Shown here piece after piece: positions 7,168-12,201 of a DNA stretch of 12,201 nucleotides. The translations under genes were made by a program, and so were the position numbers. How positions within the stretch are numbered: the first letter of the stretch is position 1; each line of letters begins with the position of its first letter. This stretch comes from JAYPEY01 sp047618185 (GTDB taxonomy: Bacteria > Verrucomicrobiota > Verrucomicrobiia > Limisphaerales > JAYPEY01). The notes under the pieces were generated by a model. The model was not told where the DNA came from. It did no database searches and saw only the letters and a list, made by a program, of their open reading frames with translations. The stretch is taken from the NCBI GenBank assembly GCA_047618185.1, contig JBLHKZ010000172.1, positions 1 to 12,201 of the forward strand, given 5' to 3'.

Positions 7168-10100
7168 ATGCGAACAAAGCTACATCACAGTGCAAGTACA
7201 GCGCCGAGTATTGCGCTTGTCCTCTTCCTTGGCGCCGCGACTCTGCGAGCCGCCGCCGCTCCGTCACCGGAGGACGTTAGGTTCTTCGAAGATGCGATTC
7301 GCCCAATCCTGGAGAATCGGTGTTACGAGTGCCACAGTCATGGTTCCAAGATCAAGGGCGGCCTGACTCTCGATTCAAGGCAAGGGCTGTTGAAAGGCGG
7401 CGACAGCGGACCGGCGATTGTTCCGGGGAAGCCGGACGAAAGCCGACTGCTGAAAGCCGTTCGGCGCGCGGACGAAAAACTTCAAATGCCGCCGAAGGCG
7501 GAGAAACGCCTCACACCCGAACAGATTGCCGCCCTTGAAAAGTGGATCGGCATGGGCGCGCCGGATCCTCGAACCTCGGATGCCGCCCGGATCGCGCCCC
7601 AGGATGTGATTCGCCAGGCCAGCTCGAGACACTGGGCCTTTCAACCAATCGTCAAGCCAGCCGTCCCGCAGCCGAAGAACTCAGAGCGCGTGCGCACGCC
7701 GGTTGACGCTTTCGTCCTCGCGAAGCTTGAGGATCTGGGAATGCAGCCCGCGCAGCCGGCCGATCGTCGAACTTTAATTCGACGCGTCTATTTCGATTTG
7801 ATTGGCCTGCCGCCGACGATGGCGGAGGTCGACGCGTTCGTGAACGACACGTCGGCAAAGGCCTTCGAGACAGTTGTCGACCGGTTGTTGGAATCTCCGC
7901 GCTATGGCGAACGTTGGGGAAGGCATTGGCTGGATGTCGCGCGATACGCGGACACGAGGGGCTATCTTCCCGGCGGAGTCGAGCGGCGTTATCCGTATTC
8001 CTGGACCTACCGCGACTATGTGATCCAGGCATTCAATGCGGATCTGCCGTTCAACGATTTCATCATCCAACAACTGGCGGCCGACCATCTGGAGCTTGGC
8101 GAAAATAAACGCCCTTTGGCCGCGCTCGGCTACCTGACCCTGGGACGGCGTTTCCTGAACAACAATAATGACATCATCGACGATCGGATCGATGTGACGA
8201 TGCGCGGGTTGATGGGGTTGACGGTGGCCTGCGCTCGCTGCCATGACCACAAATACGACCCCGTGCCGACGGCCGACTATTACTCGCTCTATGGTGTGTT
8301 CAACAGTTCGGTGGAGCCCCGTGAGTTGCCGCTTCTCGGGATTAAAACTGATCCAGCCGCACAAGCGAAATGGAAGGAAGAGCGCGGCGAGCGGAAAAAG
8401 GAATTAGACGAATTCCGATCGAAGAAAGCCGCCGAAGCCATGGCCGAACTGCGCAAGAAGTGCGGGGCCTACATGTTGGCCGTGCATGAAGTTGGCGGTT
8501 GGAAGGATCGGCGCAAGCAGATGAGCGAGATCCAAAAGCGCAAGCTGCAGGCGATAGGCGTCCTCCGTTGGAAGGACGTATTGGATGCGGTTGCGAAGAA
8601 ACACCATCCGGTGTTCGCGCACTGGGTCGCATTGGCAAAGCTTCCGGCTGCCGATTTCGAATCGAAGGCGAAAGTTGCGTTGGATAACCTGGCGAATGGC
8701 CCGGACTCGTCCAGGCTGGTGAACGGCGCGGTCGTGCGGGCTTTTCAGAATCATCCCCCGAAATCGATGCAGGATGTCGCCCAGGTCTATACAGATCTGT
8801 TCAATGGCGCGGAGAAGAAATGGCGGGAGGCTTTGAAGTCGGCGAAGGATGAGCCGCTCGAAAAACTCGGGGATCCCGAGTGGGAGGCTTTGCGCGAGCT
8901 TCTGTATTCAGCGGCTGGGCCGCCCAACATCCCTGAGAAGTTCTACGGTCAATTGCTGGCGGGCGACGCGCCGGGGCTGCGATCGCGTCAGGCGAAGATC
9001 GACAAGGTTGACGCCACCCATCCGGGCGCCCCGCCGCGCGCGATGGCGATGGTGGACCGACCCCGGCCGATCGAGCCGCGCATTTTCATCCGAGGCAGCG
9101 GGGGCAATCGGGGGAAACAAGTTCCCCGGCAATTTCTGGAATTCATCGAAGGAGCGAGTCGCAAGCCGTTCAAGCAGGGAAGCGGGCGGTTGGAACTTGC
9201 GAAGGCAATCACGGCTCCCGACAACCCCCTCACCGCCCGGGTGATCGTCAATCGTGTCTGGATGCATCATTTTGGGAACGGGTTGGTCGCGACGCCCAGT
9301 GATTTTGGACTTCGTGCGGAACCTCCCAGCCATCCCGAGTTGCTCGACTTTCTGGCGGCCTGGTTCATCGAAAACGGCGGGTCATTCAAAAAGCTTCACC
9401 GGCTGATTCTGCTCAGTTCGACCTGGCGCCAAAGCAGCGACGCCGAGCGCGGAATCTCACTGGGATACGTCGAGAAAGATCCGGAGGTCCGAATGCTCTG
9501 GCGCATGAATCGAAGGCGGCTCGATTTCGAAGCGATGCGTGACTCGCTGATCCAGGCGACCGGCAAGCTCGACATCGAAATGGGCGGCATCTCTGTCGAC
9601 CTTGTAAAACAACCCTATTCACTCCGCCGCACGGTTTACGGATTTGTGGAGCGGCAGAACCTGGCGAGCCTGTTTCGCACCTTTGATTTCGCGAATCCTG
9701 ACTCGTCGAACGCGCGACGGTTTTCGACGACCGTTCCGCAGCAGGCTCTGTTTTTGATGAACAGCCCGTTTGCGATCGAGCAAGCTCGCCATCTGGCGGG
9801 CCGAGAGGATGTTTCGGGAATCGCCGGCGACGAGGCGCGGGTGGCGCGAATGTATGAATTGGGTGTGCAGCGACGTCCGACGGACGAGGAATCGGCGGCG
9901 GCGGTGAAGTTTATCGAGGCTCAGCGGGCGACGGCTTTGAAGCGAGCTCCTCGGAATGCCTGGAGCTACGGCTACGGGAGATTTGATGAAGCTTCAAACT
10001 CGGTGAAGGATTTTACGCCGCTGCCGCACTTCAATGGAACGCGTTGGCAGGGCAGCGACGCCTGGCCGGATCCCAAGCTGGGTTACCTGACTTTGTATGA

Positions 10101-10536
10101 CAAGGGCGGTCATCCGGGAGAGAATCCGAAATTTCATGTCGTGCGCCGCTGGCGGGCTCCACGCGATGCGACAGTCAACATTTATGGAAAATTCAAGCAG
10201 CCCGCGAAGCAGGGCGACGGTGTGCGGGCGAGGATTGTTTCAAGCGTTTCCGGAAAATTGGGCGAGTGGCAGATCAAGGGCGAAGAGGTCGGGGCGATGG
10301 TCGCTGCGGTGGAGGTCAAACGCGGCGACACCATCGATTTTGTAGTCGATTGCGTGGGCAATACCAGCCACGACACTTTCGTATGGGCGCCGCTGGTTCG
10401 CGCGAAAGAAGGCGGGAGCGAATGGTTGGCGAGTCGAGATTTCAGGCTGTCCGAGCCTCAGGCCCAACCGTTGAATCCATGGGAGCAACTGGCGCAGGCC
10501 CTGTTGCTTTCCAATGAATTTGCGTTCGTCGATTGA
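7168..10536 (+). CDS. Exported PVC c-type cytochrome protein with PSCyt1, DUF1549 (PSCyt2) and DUF1553 (PSD1) domains
   Basis: A 1122-residue protein typical of Verrucomicrobia and Planctomycetes. From the ATG at 7168 it has a signal peptide (basic start, hydrophobic stretch, cleavage near AAAA-PSPED, about 30); an in-frame ATG at 7123 would add 15 polar residues and make a poorer signal. Domain order: PSCyt1 with haem motif CYECH (52-56) and QMPPK (106-110); DUF1549 from about 175, ending with a second haem motif CARCH (355-359); a charged, helical stretch (about 370-620); DUF1553 with RVIVNRVWMHHFG and later NSPFAIEQARHLA. A segment of about 170 residues (roughly 925-1100), rich in beta-type sequence, separates the main DUF1553 body from its normal closing motif, WEQLAQALLLSNEFAFVD. 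Function is unproven; these proteins are thought to act in the periplasm, linked to electron transfer and polysaccharide use. The usual DUF1501 partner is absent; an amidohydrolase follows 13 bp later. Confidence 0.93.
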   Translation: MRTKLHHSASTAPSIALVLFLGAATLRAAAAPSPEDVRFFEDAIRPILENRCYECHSHGSKIKGGLTLDSRQGLLKGGDSGPAIVPGKPDESRLLKAVRRADEKLQMPPKAEKRLTPEQIAALEKWIGMGAPDPRTSDAARIAPQDVIRQASSRHWAFQPIVKPAVPQPKNSERVRTPVDAFVLAKLEDLGMQPAQPADRRTLIRRVYFDLIGLPPTMAEVDAFVNDTSAKAFETVVDRLLESPRYGERWGRHWLDVARYADTRGYLPGGVERRYPYSWTYRDYVIQAFNADLPFNDFIIQQLAADHLELGENKRPLAALGYLTLGRRFLNNNNDIIDDRIDVTMRGLMGLTVACARCHDHKYDPVPTADYYSLYGVFNSSVEPRELPLLGIKTDPAAQAKWKEERGERKKELDEFRSKKAAEAMAELRKKCGAYMLAVHEVGGWKDRRKQMSEIQKRKLQAIGVLRWKDVLDAVAKKHHPVFAHWVALAKLPAADFESKAKVALDNLANGPDSSRLVNGAVVRAFQNHPPKSMQDVAQVYTDLFNGAEKKWREALKSAKDEPLEKLGDPEWEALRELLYSAAGPPNIPEKFYGQLLAGDAPGLRSRQAKIDKVDATHPGAPPRAMAMVDRPRPIEPRIFIRGSGGNRGKQVPRQFLEFIEGASRKPFKQGSGRLELAKAITAPDNPLTARVIVNRVWMHHFGNGLVATPSDFGLRAEPPSHPELLDFLAAWFIENGGSFKKLHRLILLSSTWRQSSDAERGISLGYVEKDPEVRMLWRMNRRRLDFEAMRDSLIQATGKLDIEMGGISVDLVKQPYSLRRTVYGFVERQNLASLFRTFDFANPDSSNARRFSTTVPQQALFLMNSPFAIEQARHLAGREDVSGIAGDEARVARMYELGVQRRPTDEESAAAVKFIEAQRATALKRAPRNAWSYGYGRFDEASNSVKDFTPLPHFNGTRWQGSDAWPDPKLGYLTLYDKGGHPGENPKFHVVRRWRAPRDATVNIYGKFKQPAKQGDGVRARIVSSVSGKLGEWQIKGEEVGAMVAAVEVKRGDTIDFVVDCVGNTSHDTFVWAPLVRAKEGGSEWLASRDFRLSEPQAQPLNPWEQLAQALLLSNEFAFVD

Positions 10537-10549
10537 TCGCTTTTAAACG

Positions 10550-11812
10550 ATGAGCGAATCCCTGCAAGACTACGTCAACGAGCTTCCAATCCTGGACGTT
10601 CATGAGCATCACATTCCGGAAACCTTTCTGAATCGCGAGGTCGGGCTCCTTGACCTGCTGCGGCAAAGCTACGCTGGATGGACCGAGGAGCGGCCTTATC
10701 CCTTGCCGACGGAGACGCGCGAAGAGGATCCCATGCTGGCCGACTCCGGCGAGGCGCGTTGGGAAGAGATCGCGGGTTTTGTAGAGGGCAGCGGCTCGAA
10801 CAGTTTCGTTCGTAATATCGTGGCCTCGTTGGACGAGCTTTACGATCTGGGCGGCGGCGGTGTGACCCGGGAGAATTGGCGCGATCTGGACCGCGAGATT
10901 CGTCGACGGCATGGCGACCCGACGTGGACCGGGGAAGTGATGAAGCGCGCCCGGGTGACCCATGTCATTACGGATCCATACACGGACCCGATGCTGGATG
11001 CGCGCGAGGCTTTTGGTGAAAACTATTATTCGGTGTTTCGCGTCAATGCCTTTGCCATGGGCTGGCATCCGGAGGCGCGCGACCATAACGGAAACAGCCC
11101 TTTCGATTACGCCAAACGACTGGGCGTTGCGTTGAACAGTTTTGAAGATTTTGAAGCGCTGCTGGAGCGGGCGGTCGACACCATGGCTGTGCGAAATCAG
11201 GTCGCGTTGAAGAACGCGCTGGCCTACGACCGGGACGTTTGTTTCGACGAGCCAAATAGTGCGCTGGCGCGGCGGGCCTGGGGGGCTGTGAATCCTTCGG
11301 CCGAGGAGCGTAAGGCGTTCGGTGATTTTGCGGTCGATCGATTGTGCGCCCTGGCCGGCGAACGCGACATCCCCATGCAAATGCACCTGGGGACTGCGCT
11401 GATTCGCGGTTCGCATCCGCTGAACGCGGCGGGGCTGATCGAGCGCCATCCTCGAACGAGATTTCTGCTGATGCATCTGGCCTATCCCTGGAGTTCCGAG
11501 CTGCTGGGCATGGCCTTTGTCTATCGCAATGTCTGGATTGATCTGACCTGGTCGTTTCTGCTGAGTCCGACCCATTTCACGCGGGCCTTTCATGAGGCGA
11601 TTGAGATACTCCCGGATGAGTCTCGGATGATGCTGGGAGGGGACAATTGGCATGCCGAGGAGAGCTTTGGGACGTTTCAAAGGGCGCGACGATTGATGGG
11701 CCGGGCGCTGCGGGACAAGGTCGACGCGGGTTACTTCGCGGAAGCGGACGCCCGACGATTGGCGCGGAAAATCTTCTCCGAAAACGCGGCCGCTTTTTTC
11801 CGGCTGAAATAG
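10550..11812 (+). CDS. Metal-dependent amidohydrolase-superfamily protein (Amidohydro_2 type)
   Basis: A 420-residue TIM-barrel hydrolase. Visible metal and catalytic positions are H18 and H20 in LDVHEHH, H279 in MQMHLGT, H309 in LLMHLAYPW, and D365 in LGGDNWHAEES, the expected order for the superfamily; K221 in ALKNALAY is a candidate carboxylated or substrate-binding lysine. Members hydrolyse lactones or amides, decarboxylate, or (in the uronate isomerase branch) isomerise sugars. It has almost the same length as the uronate-isomerase-like protein at 3508-4764 and shares the DxHxH start, but the rest reads as Amidohydro_2, so I do not treat them as close paralogues. It begins 13 bp after the cytochrome gene stop with no Shine-Dalgarno, so co-transcription is very likely. 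A sugar-lactone or uronate role would match the left half of the window, but is inference. Confidence 0.85.
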   Translation: MSESLQDYVNELPILDVHEHHIPETFLNREVGLLDLLRQSYAGWTEERPYPLPTETREEDPMLADSGEARWEEIAGFVEGSGSNSFVRNIVASLDELYDLGGGGVTRENWRDLDREIRRRHGDPTWTGEVMKRARVTHVITDPYTDPMLDAREAFGENYYSVFRVNAFAMGWHPEARDHNGNSPFDYAKRLGVALNSFEDFEALLERAVDTMAVRNQVALKNALAYDRDVCFDEPNSALARRAWGAVNPSAEERKAFGDFAVDRLCALAGERDIPMQMHLGTALIRGSHPLNAAGLIERHPRTRFLLMHLAYPWSSELLGMAFVYRNVWIDLTWSFLLSPTHFTRAFHEAIEILPDESRMMLGGDNWHAEESFGTFQRARRLMGRALRDKVDAGYFAEADARRLARKIFSENAAAFFRLK

Positions 11813-11816
11813 CCGG
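11800..11816 (+). terminator. Possible weak transcription terminator at the end of the amidohydrolase gene
   Basis: CCGGCT, loop GAAAT, AGCCGG forms a GC-rich 6-bp stem that includes the stop codon (11810-11812). It is followed by a pyrimidine-rich stretch (TCTTTCTTTCCTTT, 11830-11843) rather than an immediate T-run, so efficient intrinsic termination is uncertain. Confidence 0.3.
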
Positions 11817-11909
11817 ATTGCTTCGCTGTCTTTCTTTCCTTTGATTTTGCGAGACAGGCTGATCTAATCCCCTGAATTCACGATGATGAGCGTTCGTCCG
11901 ACAGTCTGT

Positions 11910-12201
11910 ATGCGTAAATTGACATCCATTTTGCTTGTTGCGGGAATCGCCGCGATGATCGTTTCGGGGTGCCGCAGCGTGCCCGACACCGACACGAAAG
12001 TGGACTCAAAACGAAGCCGAGCGAAATCGGGGGCGGCCAGCGGTCGGGGCATGGATGTTCGCGCCGCGCGAACCCAGGAGAAACCCGAGCGAATCAAGTT
12101 CAGCGAGCAGCACGACGCGGAAATTCGCGAAGTTCTACGCCTGGCGAGCGACGGGGAATGGGAGAGCGCCGAAACCATGGTCGCCCGACTCGCGAATGAA
12201 G
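11910..12201 (+). CDS. Lipoprotein of unknown function, 3' end cut by window edge
   Basis: An open frame runs from 11910 to the window edge without a stop (97 codons plus one base). It begins with a short basic start and hydrophobic core, then a lipobox, IVSGC, with the lipidation cysteine at residue 21, so it should be exported and lipid-anchored. In-frame ATGs at 11883 and 11886 lie upstream, but the start at 11910 gives the most typical signal peptide. The mature part starts with a hydrophilic, low-complexity linker rich in Ser, Arg, Lys and Asp, followed by a charged helical segment (DAEIREVLRLASDGEWESAE) that could open a TPR-like helical repeat. I do not recognise the family. It is separated by about 100 bp and a possible terminator from the amidohydrolase gene, so it may be its own unit. 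Confidence 0.72.
   Translation, partial: MRKLTSILLVAGIAAMIVSGCRSVPDTDTKVDSKRSRAKSGAASGRGMDVRAARTQEKPERIKFSEQHDAEIREVLRLASDGEWESAETMVARLANE

Noticed and set aside
10442..11680. A 412-codon minus-strand open frame.
   Set aside because: It is antisense to the amidohydrolase, which has all its metal-binding motifs. Long antisense frames are expected in GC-rich coding sequence.
1..12201. CRISPR arrays, tRNA, rRNA, phage or defence genes.
   Set aside because: No regularly spaced direct repeats, no tRNA or rRNA signatures and no defence-type proteins were seen. The window is metabolic and regulatory in content.

Overview
The window looks like a chromosomal piece of a PVC-superphylum bacterium (Verrucomicrobia or Planctomycetes). 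The main reason is the large secreted protein combining the Planctomycete cytochrome c (PSCyt1), DUF1549/PSCyt2 and DUF1553/PSD1 domains, a combination largely confined to that group. A decayed relic of a second PVC-type haem-binding protein, the lack of clear Shine-Dalgarno sequences before the starts, and moderately high GC fit this. The exact lineage cannot be fixed from the sequence.

Left half (1-6308). Two divergent units meet at about 3047-3507. On the minus strand lie a sigma-54 activator (FHA, GAF-like and AAA+ domains, but no C-terminal DNA-binding domain) and, 36 bp downstream of it, an enolase-superfamily enzyme (A) that runs off the left edge. On the plus strand lie a uronate-isomerase-like metal hydrolase/isomerase and a second enolase-superfamily enzyme (B), clearly a paralogue of A. 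A near-consensus sigma-54 promoter (GG-N10-GC, 3187-3203) points from the intergenic region into the plus-strand pair. The likely arrangement is an activator facing its own target operon, with one enolase paralogue in each arm. An isomerase paired with enolase-type dehydratases or racemases suggests catabolism of a uronic or other sugar acid. The substrate is inference.

Middle (6309-7167). No intact gene is visible. The stretch is a small graveyard: the C-terminal ~50 codons of an ISAs1-type transposase, the C-terminal end of a PVC haem-binding protein, and a perfect 12-bp-arm hairpin exactly where the transposase similarity stops.

Right half (7168-12201). A large exported c-type-cytochrome/DUF1549/DUF1553 protein with an extra beta-rich insert near its C-terminus is followed 13 bp later by an Amidohydro_2-type metal-dependent hydrolase. 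A DUF1501 gene, the usual companion, is not there. A lipoprotein gene then begins and runs off the right edge.
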